Below are positions 22,364 through 35,100 of a stretch of DNA of 64,000 nt, in pieces. The first letter of the stretch is position 1, and every line of letters starts with the position of its first letter. The stretch is from contig CM075938.1 of NCBI GenBank assembly GCA_038030265.1, positions 49,283,189 to 49,347,188 on the forward strand, given 5' to 3'. The DNA is from Corythucha ciliata. Taxonomy: Eukaryota > Arthropoda > Insecta > Hemiptera > Tingidae. The notes under the pieces were generated by a model that ran no database searches, was not told the origin of the DNA, and saw nothing but the letters and a program-made list of their open reading frames with translations. The translations under genes were made by a program, and so were the position numbers.

Positions 22364-25300
22364 CTATAGTTCGTCTCTCTTTTTCTTCACATGGCAATTA
22401 CATTTCTTACCGCGGGGTTCTTTGACATGAACCATTCCGTCGCGTACCTCAACCTGACTCACTAGTTTCTTACTCCATTCCTGAAAATTATTGATCAGTT
22501 AGAATAAATTAATTGAGTCATCGCAATTCTTCTTTACATTGAACAGCACCGCGTGGTAACAGAAAACGTCCTGAGGCAATAAATTGTTTCTAGCGTAAGT
22601 CTGGCCACGGTTGGCCAGCTTTAAAGTTTCATCGTCGTTCGTTTTGGCCCACTCGAGTGTTGTGACGAGATCCGACAGATCCGTTTTAATCGGCACATAG
22701 TGTTGCCAGGGTTTGAGATCGGCATAAAAGTGTTCGTAGTAGGGGGAATTTTGTTTGAGAACAAGCGAGTCACCGCCGAGAAGAAACGGAAATCTAAAGG
22801 CGGCGACGGTTCCGTCAAGGGATAGTTGGTATTTATACTAAACAAAATGATACCATTTTTAATTGTGAGAGTGCTTCGGGGACGCAGGAGGAAGAGTGAG
22901 TGAGGGGGGGGGGACGTACGTCGAAAAAATCGAAGAACGAAACGTGTTTTACTTTCGGCCCGTAGATGTGCTCTTGGTCTTTGAAAAAGAAGAAATTTGT
23001 TAAAGCAGCGTCAATTAAATCAGGGCGTTCCCTGGAAATTTCGATCAGTTTCAATCGCTCTCGACTCGAGTCGCGGCCCCGCCAAAATAATTTATCATAT
23101 TTTTCGTCCCACTGTTTACGAATGTTCCCTTGTACTGACAACATGTCGAGCGTAACCCTAAAAAAAAAAAAAAAAATCGTACACCTTTAGTGTTGTTTTG
23201 ATGGTGCCTGAAGGAGAGGGGGAGAGGGTTTTACCGCCCCATGCATTCCAAAGCGGCCTCGGTTAGCTGATACGTCGGCATAACAATATCGGCAGTTTGT
23301 TTACTGCCGCACCAGGAAAAAATTGGAAACAGATTAGGCTCACTGAGCTTCATCAAAGGCCAATCGCCGAGATTGCTGAAAAATTCGAAGTCCGGCAGTC
23401 GAACTTTTCTTGCCAGCGACGTTAAAATGGCGTCCACGAACATTTTAAAGTCGACGTGCTGTCCGTAGCAATTTCTGTAAATCTAAAATAACGAAATAAG
23501 GCGAGAAAAAAAAATTGTTTTAGCGAGCTTGTTTACCTCGTTAGATTTGACGACGTAATGACACACGCTGGACGAATAAGACCCGTTGAAACGTTTGACG
23601 GCTCGGTCGTAAAAACTGTTGAAATTAACACTATCGAAGCGAGCTAAATCGAAAGTCATTTGTTTGCTGTTTCTTTTACACCCGTAGTCATCGAGCCACT
23701 CTTCGATGTCTTCTTCGGGACAGTCGCATTCATCTGGTATCACGGGGCCTGTGATTGGGAAACGGAGGAGGGGATGGGGGTGTGTGTGACAATTTTTCTG
23801 TTACATAAATACACGAAAACGGATCACCTTTGACGTAAACGGGGGACAGTCCGATTTCACGGCCGTTGTACGCAACGTTAATGACAAGATTGAAGCAGAC
23901 ATCTTCGATTAGTTTGTAGCGTACGATGAATAGGCCGTTTCTTAGGTTTAAAACGTTGTGCCACATGCGACACGGTTGCTGGTTTTCATTTTGTCCGGTG
24001 ATCACCACTTTGAATTTGTCTTCTCGGACAGGTTCATCCCTGAAAATAAAATAAAATACAGAAAAGAGCATAGCGTAACACGAAATAATGCGATCCCAGT
24101 TAGGCCGTTACTGATTCTAAAAATGGCCAAAAATGGGTCATTTTTTAGATTTCCACGGACGGTATATTTATGTCTCATAGACTCTGCTGAATTGAGACAA
24201 AACGCTCTTAAGAGGCCCCGTGAGCGCCCCTCAAAGTGGCTCAAAAAGAGAATTTCGCGTCACCGCGAGCACAGAGGTAGTGGTGGCGGTGGGGGGGGGG
24301 GCACTTGTTTGCTGTAGTTGGGCCATGTACTAGGCTGGAAGTTTACAAAAGCGCTAATATACTTGTCTAAAATTGAAAAAAAAAACAAAAAAAAAAACAA
24401 AAAAAACGCCTCATTCCTGGCTGAAATTGGAAAAATGCGCCTCTCGTGCGTTTCTCGATACAACTTCCAAACCAAAATTGAGGACAAAACACCAATATTA
24501 ATGCGGCTAAAAATTGCGTAAATTCAATTCGTTCTTTCGTTGCAAAAATTGACAAAAAACGCTAATTCACAGCTAAAATTGTGAAAAAGTGCTTATCTTC
24601 AGTTGGAATTGAGAAAAAGCGCTAGTTCACGGATGAAGTGAAAGAAAACTAGCGGCAAAAAATGAGAAAAAGCGATCGTTCACCATTGGAATTGACATAA
24701 TACACCAATCGGCAGTCTCCAGAGGAGTTAATTCAAGCTGAAAATGAAAAAAAATGCTAGTTCAACGCTATAGGAAAACGCTGATTCACGGGTAAAACTG
24801 ATAAGAAACGCCCATTCACGGCTGAAACTGAGAAAATGCGCTAATTGCTGAAATGGAAAAATTGCTAATTCACGGCCTAATTCAACTTCCAGAAAAAAAT
24901 TTAGGAATAAATTGCTAATTCGCGGATATTTAGAATAAACCCTTATGCGCCGCGATGTTCTTAGGGAAAGTACGCGGCCCAAAGTTTAGGAAAACCCAAG
25001 TGGCCTAATTTTGGCAAGTTGTAAGTGGCCTAATTCAACAGCCCCTTTCGCGGTTTTTGTACGTTTAAAAAAAAAAAAACAATGTTGCAGCTCAGCCTCT
25101 CAAAAAAACCGTGTCTCAGATTTCAATCACTGAAAAATTCATTTTCCTGATTTTTCTTGCCAAAAAATTGGCCATTTTCCTGGATCTGGCTCACTGGAAA
25201 TGCCAAATTTCTTGGAATCATCAATTTTACAGATTTTTCTTGCCTAAAAAATCTATCACCGGCTCTGGCTCACTAAAAACAATTTCACTTACTAAACAAA

Positions 25301-28300
25301 AATTCACAAATTCTGATGTTTCTCGCTGAAAAAAACATTTCTGCGAGTCGAGTTCAACAAAAATACAAATACAATCGCTTTTTGCTGTTGTTGCTGCCAA
25401 ACCAGTTTTGCGGGGTGGATTAAATTAGAGATAGATTTCGCACGAAAAAGATATTTTTGCAGGTAAAAACAATTTTTTGGATTTCGCTTAATAATACAAC
25501 ATTTCGCAGATTTTTCTCGCAAAAGAAAACCATTTCCCAGTATCTGGCTCACTGCAAAATTAATGTCTAGGATTTTGCTCGCCGAACAACCAATTTCGGA
25601 TATTCCTTATTTGCCAGCAAACCAATTTCGGGGATTTTTTGTCGAGAAAGCAAACAAATTTCGCCATGTGGCCCAATTCAGATCGGTGATCCCTGAATGT
25701 GGGCCCCCCGATTGAGCAAATTCCGAGAACTTTATGCGCGAAATGCCACGTCTTGGGCAAACTTTACGCAAAACGTCACGAATATATGTGTGTGTGGGTG
25801 TGTGTCTGTCTGTGTAAAGAAAACTGTTTCAAAACGGCCGCGGCACACCGAGGAAAAATATTTACACGAAACGCCTCACCAAAGGCAATTTTACGGTGAA
25901 ACTGTATATTTCGTGCAAAAACTTGTAAGTTTCACGATGAAATTGTCAATGTCAATGGGAATCGTCTATTTTTAAGAGAAAACGTACAATATTTCATAGG
26001 AAAATCGTCAATTCATATGTTGGAGGAAGGGGGTAGGGGGATGATTTCATAAGGACATTTGAGTAAATCGCCTGTTTTATAAGGAAGTTGTCAATTTTAT
26101 GAGGAAATTGTCATTTTTGAGGAAATCAATTTCATAAGGAAATTGTCACTTTGATTAGGATATTGTGAATTTCAAAAGGTAGTCGTAAATCTACGAGCTG
26201 TTAATTTTATGAGAAAATTCACCGTTTCACGAGAAAATTGTCATTTTTATTAACAAACAGTCAATGTTTTTAGGAAAGAACCAATTTGAAGCATAAATTG
26301 TCAGTTATTTAGGGAAATTGTCGGTATTATAATTATGAAAGCAGTTAAATTTTATGAAAATATTTTTTTCAATTTTATGAGAACATTTCCAATTGCATAA
26401 AGAAGTTGTCAGTTTTTTTTTTGTTTTTTTGTTTTAAAGCAAATTGTAAATTCTATCAGGAAAATTCCAATTTTGTGAGGTCATTGCCATTTTTAGGGCG
26501 GATTTTATGGCCGGCGGCCAATTTTATCTGGAAATTCTTAATTTGGAGCAGGAACTGTCAATGAAATTCCGACTTATACTCAATAGTTTCCAGCAGTGAA
26601 TTTGCAATAATTTTTCTTACTTTAAGCAGCAAAGTAGCGTTTTTATTCATTTCAGCCGCGCTAATTAGAGATTTTTCTCAATATCGGCCGGTGTTCAAAC
26701 TATTTTCGCCCCTCATTATAAATTGTTTCCCCCAGTTAGAGCTTAGCGCTTTGTCTCAGTTGTTTTAGTCCCTAAATTGCCTTCAGAAGCCATGGATTTG
26801 TCTTTACCTACTTTTAGCCGCGAATTAGCGTTTTTCCCCAATTTCGTCCTTGAATTAACGATTTTTCTCAATTTTAGCAGAGAAATTAATTACCAATTCT
26901 TTTCAGTTGTTTCCACGAATGTGGATTGTCTCAATTTTAACCGCTAATTAGCGCATTTTTCAAGTTTTAATAGCAAATTAGCGATTTTTCTCAATTTTGG
27001 CGTGGGACTAGTGTTAGTCGTAATTTTAGCTGCTAATTAGCCATTATTCTATATTTCAGTCGTTAATTAGCGTTTTTAACAAATTATTCTTTTTCCTTAT
27101 TTCGCGAATGGGCGATTTTTTTTTGTTTTAAATTCATCCGCGATTTTTTACTTTTTCATAGCCATGAATTAGTGATTTCCTTGCCTTTTTTTTTGCTTTT
27201 GCGCTTGAAGAAAAGTAAAAACCGGGGCACGTCTCAATTTTACCAAAGAACAGCAAATTAGCGTTTTTTTCTTCATTTTAGCCATTATGTGGCATTTACA
27301 CATTGCGAAAAAAGTGAGAAAAAGCGCTTAATGACGGCTGAAATTAAGAAAAATACTTAGCTAGTTCGCGGCTAAAGTTCCCTTAAAGCTTCAGTGGATA
27401 AAGTGTAGAAGAAGCGCTAATTAGAAGCTAGAAGTATTGAACGAGAATGTTCGGCTTCTGAAGGCAAGTCGTGGCTCAAACAGAAAAAACGATAATTCAT
27501 TGCCAAGAGCGAAAAAAAATCTTAAATTCACTGCTAAAATTCAGAAAAATTGCTGATCCCCGGCTAAAATTAAGATAAATCGCTAATTCACGGCTAGAAT
27601 GGTGAGAAAACTCACTCACCACTCACTGGTGGTTGGTCACTGAGAAGAAGCGTTGAAGTGAGGAAAACGTCAAAGCGCGGCTTCTCTGAGTCCTCCTAAT
27701 TTGCGGACCAACAAAACGAGTTTTGCTGACCAGCCCATAACTCGCCCTCAAGTGCTCCAACTGGGCTGATTTTCTGTACTTGGACTCTGCTCCGGCGGCA
27801 GTACAAGCCATCAAAATTTGGAGACGATCCGGTAATTATTCGACGGGGAGAAAGCGGGGTCAACAAATAACCGCATCGTCCCCAAAATTTTGATGGCTTG
27901 TACTGCCACCGGAGCGGAGTCTAAATGCAGAAAACCAGCCCAGTCGGAACAATTAAGGGTGAGTGGGGGGGGGGCTGGTCCTCAGACAAGGTCCGCAATT
28001 TAGGAGGACCCTTCTGAAGGGAACTTCGCGCGCGAAAGTAAAAATAAATCGCTAATCCATTACAAAATTCAGAAAAATCGTAACGTAATTGGCGATGAAT
28101 TGGAGGAAAACTGTAATTCCGTGGCTGAAATGCAGAAAAATATTTAATTAGCGTCTAAAAGAGGAAAAACGTAAAGCGGTTAAAAACAAGAAAAATGGCT
28201 AGTTGAGGGGGTAAATTTGATAAAATTAGATAATTAACAGAAAATTGAGAAAATGGCAAGCCGCGGTTTCCGGAGGAATTATTTTGCTGGGGGCTTATCC

Positions 28301-28961
28301 CCGGATTCCTGCAGTATTGAATCTTGCATCTTCTCCAGGGAGGCTGCCCAGTGCCCACCCATACATGAGGGGTAGGCTACGCCTCTGATATCCGAACCAT
28401 TAAATTAGGCACTCGTATACGGTTTTCCAACAGCATGCCGGCCTGCGACAAGCCTTAACGTTATACACCCACGGTCATGTATCTTGGCGTCAGTAATGGA
28501 TACAGCACCCAGGGCGGTGGCGCTGTGGCTCACCTCACACGCACTTGAAACGGATGAGGGACCGATTCTCCCACAGGTAACTTCTTTGCAGAGCTATCCC
28601 AACGAGGCCAGACGCCTGGATAAGGTGTGGCCTGGCCCTGTTTGGCCCTTCAAAGAGTTTTTCTATCAGTGCGAAAGGGGAAGCCCCGTGAAGAAACTCT
28701 GTCAGCAAGGGCTTACAGTTAAAATATTGTGGCCTAGGAAGATTTATAATTTTCTGTTTATAGACAGGATAATACAAGTTTTACATACCCAGTAGCGTTG
28801 TGATTTCCAAACTTAACGAAGAAGTACCTCGCGGGCATCACAATGACGTCCGGCTTAAGACCCGGACCGTACATTTCAACATTTCCAAACAGTTCCTCCC
28901 GGACATTTTCACATAAACAAAACTCAAATAAGAAAAATAACGTAAACAAATTTAAATTCAT
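22364..28961 (-). CDS. POGLUT2: protein O-glucosyltransferase 2/3-like (KDELC family), ER lumen
   Basis: CAP10-type glycosyltransferase. Vertebrate POGLUT2/3 add glucose to EGF repeats of Notch and fibrillins. Exons on the minus strand: 28961-28789, 24039-23828, 23748-23537, 23482-23235, 23157-22920, 22837-22538, 22480-22364. All are GT-AG and in frame, giving 499 residues, near the human length of about 502. Residues 1-18 are a signal peptide; 25-130 a filamin-like domain with '[17 protein letters not shown]' and '[12 protein letters not shown]'; 135-460 the CAP10 domain with 'SNLGDWPLM', 'PIFSWCGS', '[11 protein letters not shown]', '[11 protein letters not shown]' and 'KHVSFFDFF'. The C terminus is KKRDEL, a KDEL-type ER-retrieval signal. 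POGLUT2 and POGLUT3 cannot be told apart here. Intron 1 (4.7 kb) is packed with satellites and a foldback element. The stop TAG is followed directly by GTGAGT. It starts 140 bp from divergent TMX2. Confidence 0.93.
24330..24960. repeat. satellite family A, reverse orientation (POGLUT intron 1)
   Basis: Units such as 'cggctgaaactgagaaaatg' and 'cgctaattcacgg' at about 30-base spacing. A G run and a poly-A/C-interrupted stretch precede it (24290-24410). Confidence 0.8.
25090..25690. repeat. satellite family B (POGLUT intron 1)
   Basis: About 30-base units of the type 'aaccaatttcgcggg' with 'tttggctcactgaaaa'. The family is distinct from A. It recurs at 44.94-45.8, 53.15-53.7 and 61.48-62.8 kb. 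Confidence 0.8.
25860..26580. repeat. satellite family D (POGLUT intron 1)
   Basis: Short diverged units around 'ttttatgaggaaattgtca' at 22-30 base spacing. I saw this family only here. Confidence 0.75.
26590..27600. repeat. satellite family A, forward then reverse
   Basis: Forward units from 26590 to about 27270 ('tttttctcaattttagcag') switch to reverse units from about 27300 to 27600 ('cggctaaaattaagataaat'). The two halves are complementary in consensus. Confidence 0.75.
27690..28010. mobile_element. foldback element, arms about 140 bp
   Basis: The left arm (27690-27832) and right arm (27871-28010) are inverted copies around a 38-base loop. Shared words: 'gtcctcctaa', 'ttgcggacc', 'gtacaagccatcaaaat' and 'gacgat'. 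The right arm also carries a G run at 27966. It lies inside reverse-oriented family-A units, which resume at 28020-28250. Confidence 0.75.
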
Positions 28962-29101
28962 CTCACCGGGACGCTTCCCCTCACGGTAAAGAGGCAACCA
29001 CCTGCGTTATCGCAGGATTTACAACCTGCCAAGATAAGGCCCGTGGGAGGTTTTTCTAATCAACTTCAATTTAAAAACACACAAATTGATAAATTTAAAT
29101 A
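28962..29101. promoter_or_regulatory. divergent promoter between POGLUT and TMX2
   Basis: Only 140 bases separate the two start codons (28961 minus, 29102 plus), so both 5' UTRs and core promoters must fit here. I see no clear TATA box. The sequence is AT-rich next to TMX2. Confidence 0.6.
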
Positions 29102-32100
29102 ATGGCCATCAAAAGAGATCTTTTCCTCCTTTTAAAGCCTTACTATTTAATTAATTTGTTGATGTCATTCGGGTTTGTCATCGCTAAAAAAACTCCGGGT
29201 GTATGCAATGTTCTGTTCCCGTCGGCGACGTTGTCCTGCGAATTCGACTCGGTGAGCAAAGTAAAACAAATTAGTTTTTCGGGGATTTTCTTACTGTTAG
29301 TTCCGTTTTCTGTAGAGGGAGACGGAAATTTTGTTTTTCTTAGTCATCGTCGTGATGATTCGAACAAGAAAAGCCGGCAGTGTGACGATGCTCAACTACT
29401 TAAGCTCGAGCTTTGTCTACAGCAAAGTGGCAAACACGATTCTCTGGTTTTATTCAGACGTTCGAATGGGACTGATTTACGCCGTTCTTTTCGTTTGTTC
29501 GTGTTTTTTTTGTGTATGTATATTTGAGAGCCCACACTAATGCCTCTTGTTTTATTTTATTTTGTCCCAGTGGTGGGTCTCCTGCTCCCCGAACCCATGT
29601 ACACAGGCCCCGATAGAGTCACTTATTTTCGAACAGCCGCCGGCCTTGACGATGAATTAAACCGTGACAAACGGATCGTATGGATAGTGGCGTTCTACAC
29701 AGTTTGGAACCCGGCCTGCGTCAACTTCGCCCCTGTATTCGCCCAATTGTCGTACGAGTATGTCCCCCCCCCCCCATGAACCGGCCTCTTTTTCGTGCTG
29801 TTCACTTCAAACCCTTTTAAAACCCCTTCAGTTATGATCTGGGCAACCTGAAATTTGGTAAAATTGACGTCGGTCGCTACCCAGATGCGGCGACCAAACA
29901 CCACGTAAACGACTCGCCATTGAGTAAACAACTTCCCACCGTCATCATGTTCAAAGAGGGAAAAGAAGTACTGAGGGCACCGTCCGTTGATTCTACTGGG
30001 AAATTGAAAAAATTCTTCTTCACGGAGGTATTCGCTCTTCAAAATTTAACATTTTTCCTCCTCACTCTCATCAATCCTAAACTGTCAATAATCAGATATC
30101 TAAGGGTCTAAAGCCGGGTTTCCCTAAGGAAACAATTTCAAAAAACTGAAACAAAAACTGTTTCTAGAAGAGAAACAACACAACAAAACAGTTTTGGTTC
30201 TTGAAACAAAAAGGGGAAATGTTTCACAGAATTGAAACAGTTTCGAAACATTTTGTTTCAAGAAACACTGTTTCTGAAACAAAACTCTTTCCCATCTCGA
30301 GTCGGTAAAGATCAAAGAAAGTTGCAGTTTCATGAAACAAAGTTTCTCTAGTGGGAACAAGATGTTTCAGTTTCAAGAAACTAACTAAATCGAGTAGAGA
30401 CGTTCACCTAGGCAAGTAGAAGCGTCAGGAGGCAATCAGGCCCGGATCTAGATTTTTGCCGCCCCGGGGCTAATTTAATTTGGCAGCCCCATGCGGCTGC
30501 CTCCTCCCCCCCCCCACTGCCATTTTCTCCAATACCTACTTGTGGTGCCAAGCAAGTAACCCAGGGGGGGGGGCACAATAATCCACCTAGGATTCGGTGC
30601 CGGGGGGGGGGGCAACCCTCCTACCCCCCACCATGACAGCTGACGTTAGTCGCAAAATTTAGGAGCTGAATAATTATCTTCAAAATTGAAAGTTTCTGGC
30701 TGAATATTCGGGAATTTGAAGTTTCAGGTTGAAATTGTAATTTTTTTAGCTTAAAATTAAAATTTTCTTGTCGCGCTTCTTCGCGAAATTTGAGTTTTTG
30801 GGACTAAATTATAAGTATTCACGAAAATGGATATTTCTCGTCTTATTTTTCGCGAAATTACAAGTTTTTGGACCATATTTTCCGCAAAATAGCAATTTTC
30901 TGGGCCTTTCTATTATTTGACGCGGGACGCGGACCCTGGCCCAGCCGGCCATGACTAGGCATGACGAATAGCCATGTAATTGTAACATTTAGAGTTGAGT
31001 ATTTGTGAGTGTGCAAGCTTGAGTGAAAAAGTTTCCTGGTTGAATAGTTCGGGAAGCTGCAAGTTTTCTGTCTCTACTTAAGCAAAATTGCAATTTCCTG
31101 GTCCTTATTTCCCCAAAATTTGAGTTTCGGCCTAAGAATTCGCAAATTTGCTAGTTTTTGGTTTTTTTTTTCGCGAATCGCAAGTTTTTGGCTTCTTTTT
31201 AGTGATTTTGGAACTCGGTTTAGCCGCCAACGGCAGCGCTCAATGTCTGAAGTTGGCCGCAAAATTCCAGCATTTGGGAGCTAAATATCCGCAAAATTTG
31301 ACGTTTCCATGGCTGAATATTCGGGAAATACGCAATTTTCTTTGCAATTCGTGGCTCCATCCAATTTGGCCATTTTTTCCTAACAACCCATCCACCGTCA
31401 CGAAGGGCTTAAGTGGGCGATTTTCAGATCCATTTTTACCAGCCCCAGCCGAAAGTGGCACGTTTGTGCCTTGTCGTTGGGGTTTTTTTTTTTTGTGGCC
31501 ACCTCACGCGATTGGCCAAAGATAGTGGCCTATCGAGGTCCTTGTGCGCAGATATTTGTTGCGTGGCAAGCTTTACGAGCTAGCCTACGCCTGAAATTGA
31601 GAAAAACCGTGGATTCCCAGTTTCTGTACGTTCTTAGGCGGCTAAAATTGAGAAGACACGCTAATTTGCTGTTTTTGGGGCAATTACGCGGCTGAAAGTT
31701 TTAAAAATGATAATATTCTTGGCTAAAATTGCGAAAAAGCGCTCATTCGTGGCTGAAATTGAGTTAATGCGTCAATTCAACGTTCCTGATACAACTTTCA
31801 GGCTGATTTTGAGAAAAAACGCTCTTTTGTTCGGGCAAATCCACAACTTAAATTAAGGAAAAGCGCTATTCAACGTTAAAATGAAGAAAAAGCGATCATG
31901 CAGAAGTTTGGCTTAAGGAAAGTATCAACCCCGTGTAACGATTTTTTATTGGAGGGAAAAAAGCCAAATTGGCTTTGAAGGAGATACAGGCATGAAAATT
32001 GAATTTTGGAAGCACCAAAGCGTAATTGGTACCTTTAGAAAGAGCCGAACCCTCGAAATTTGGTTTTCTGGAAGAACCAAACCCTCGAATTTTATCATTT

Positions 32101-35100
32101 GGACGAGCAAAGGATGATACGGGGCTCATATAGACATTTCTGCCCCGGGCTTCGAGAGGTGCAGGTACGCCACTGCGATTCGGCTATTGCCTAATTCTCC
32201 ATGAGACTGCGGCGAGCTATGGCACAGCGCTTTCGGCTTAATGTGGGTGTTCTCAAATTTTGCCGCCACTCCAAATTTGCCGCCCAGGGCTACAGCCCCG
32301 GTAGTTCCTCGCCATGATCCGGCCCTGGGAGGCATTAAGGAGATGACCCAGTACCTCCTATTTGCCTTGCTCTCTTCCTTGTGGATGATACGAATGGACG
32401 ATGATGAAAAAAAGAAAAAAATAGCGGCCGTGACAAGGTCTTCGCGGGACGAAATTTCGAGGGCAACTAACTGCGGATGAGACTACTGGGAAAATGAATG
32501 AGACTTGAAACTGTTTCCTTAGTGGAAACACCAGAGTTAAATGTCTGTGACTCTGCGTGTTTCGGGTCCACAGTGAAATTGCAAGTTTGACGTTTGGAGG
32601 GGGGGGGGGCTCGCTACCCGACCCCGACAGCGGCCAAATCCTGACCCGTGAAATTGAAAGTCTCCTGGCTGAATATCCGCGAAATGCAAAGTTAGTGGAA
32701 ACAACGTGAAACAAAACTTGAAACACATCGTGTTTCGCCTTTTTGAAACAAAACTGTTTCTCAAAATTATTTCCTTAGTGGAAACCCGGCTTGAGATATC
32801 ATCGAAAGTTCAAATTTCTGGTTTAAGTATCCGCGATATTATTGAATTTTCTTGATTTTATATTTTCGCGAAATTGTCTCGAGCATTTTTTTTTTTTGGT
32901 GACAGCGGTATCCAGGTCTAACCGCCCACGACAGTGCCTAAGTCCGATGAATAGCCACGAAATTGGAAATTTCCCGAGTGAATATCCGCGAAGTTTCAAG
33001 TTTCAACCCAGATATAGCCGGGTCTGATAGCGCCGTGCCCACAGCCTGACGAATAGACGTGAAATCGCAACATTTAGAGCTAAATGTCTGTGACTCTGCA
33101 TGTTTCGGGTCCTTATTTCAGCGAAATTGCGAGTTTGATGTTTGTAGGGGGGGGGGGGACTCGGTACCCGACCCCGACAGTCTCCTGACTGAATAAGCGC
33201 GAAATGCAAAGTTGGTGGTCTAAATACCCTCAAAACCAGGGCAGTCTTTACTACTATACTTGGGGCCCAGGGTGACATTGGGCCTCCTCAGGGATTTTAG
33301 CCGTGAATTAGCAATTTTTTCACTTCTAGCCATGAATTAGCTCTTTATCTCAATTACAGACACGAAATGGTCCCCGAAAACCGTGAATTTCTGATCTTGA
33401 AATTTCACCTATATGATTGAGCGCTATTCCTTAGTTTTATCCGTGAATTATTATTTCTCAATTTTATGTCTGCGATTGCGGGGTTTTTCTCAATTTTAGC
33501 CGCGTATTAGCCATTTTTCTATTTCCGTTAATATTAGCAACGAATTTGCAGTTTTTCAAAATTGTATAAAAGCTTTGTGTCAATTTTAGCTGCTAATTAG
33601 CGCTATTTCTTCATTTAATCCGCGGATTGGTGTTTTGTAAATTTAACAGTGAATGAGCGCTTTTCATACCTTATAGTCGAGAATTGGGGGGTTCCTTAAT
33701 TTTGGCCACGAACCAGGAATTTTTCCAGTTTTAGCCACGTGGGGAACTTGCATGAATCTCAGATTGGGAAAAAATGCATACCGGTGATTTGACCAGTGAA
33801 CTGAAGGATAACAACGCAAGTTGCAACCCGATTATGCATTTTAAGATTTTTAAAAAAGGTTCAAAGTTCTTCAGGAGGGGACGGATGTTGCGAGGGGAAA
33901 TGACGTAAATCCTTACTTGTGAAGCATTTGAGGGAACTCTAAAATTGTTTGTTTACAAATAACATGAAAAATTTCCCTCCAGTGTACGCGTCCAAGACCC
34001 TCTTCCCCACATCATCTATTTCAATAAATAAGTTTTGACGTAATCGAACTCCCACTCAAAATTTTTAAAAATTCGCTAAAAAAGCATCCTTGATTGATTT
34101 CGAAGTTTAATGTGAGCAGAGCAATAGGCTCGTGGAAGAGCCCTCGTTAAGAAACACCAACTTTTGAAAAATGTGCAAGTTCCCCATTAGCACATTATCT
34201 CAATTCCAGCAGCGAAAAGGGCCGTTTGAAACTGAATTTTGACTGTTAATGAGCACTTTTTCCCAATTTTAGCCGCCAATTTGCCTCATTTTTAGCCACG
34301 GAATTGCCCCCGTAAACAGTTATTATTATTATTTTTTCAATTTGAGCTTCAAATGAGTGCTATTCCTTAATTTTAATGGCGAATTAGTGTTTTTTTTCAA
34401 TTTTAACTGCGATTACTACGAACAGGGTTTTCTCAATTTATCCGCGAAATAGTACTTTTTAACCATTTTAACTGAGAGTCAAGGTTAATCATTATTAGCT
34501 AGCTATTAGACCTCTTCATCCCTTCCTCTGGCTTCGAAGCAAAAACTAAAAACCTACAAACAATTGGGCCCTTGAAATAAATTTCGTTTTATTTATACAA
34601 CATTGGTTGCCTATCGGTAGAAGATGAGTTTCTTTGGAGTATATTTCTTTCCAAATTAGAAAAAAAAAAACATCTGAAGACTCCGGGGCCCACCTTGACG
34701 AGGGGCCTCGGTCCTAATAAATTAAATCCGGGCATTAAAAGTTTTTATTAATTTTTGCTGCGAATGAGCGTTTTATCTCTATTTTAGCCGCTAATTAGCA
34801 GGTTTTCTCTGTTGAAGCGGTTTATCAGCGGTTTTTCTCTATAGGTATTAGCCGTGAATAACCGTTTCTCCTCCATTTGAACCACGAATCAGGGGTTTAC
34901 CTACATTTTTGTGGCGAATTATTTTCATAATGTTAGCCGCAAGTTATTTCTTCACTTTAGCCGCAAATTACGGCGTGTCCACAATTCTATCGGCGAAGTA
35001 GGGGATTTTGTCAAATTGGTCCACGAATTAGTTTTTTTCTCCACTTTAGCTACAAATGAGCGCTTCTTCTCTATTTTATCCGGGAATTAGCGGGGTTTCT

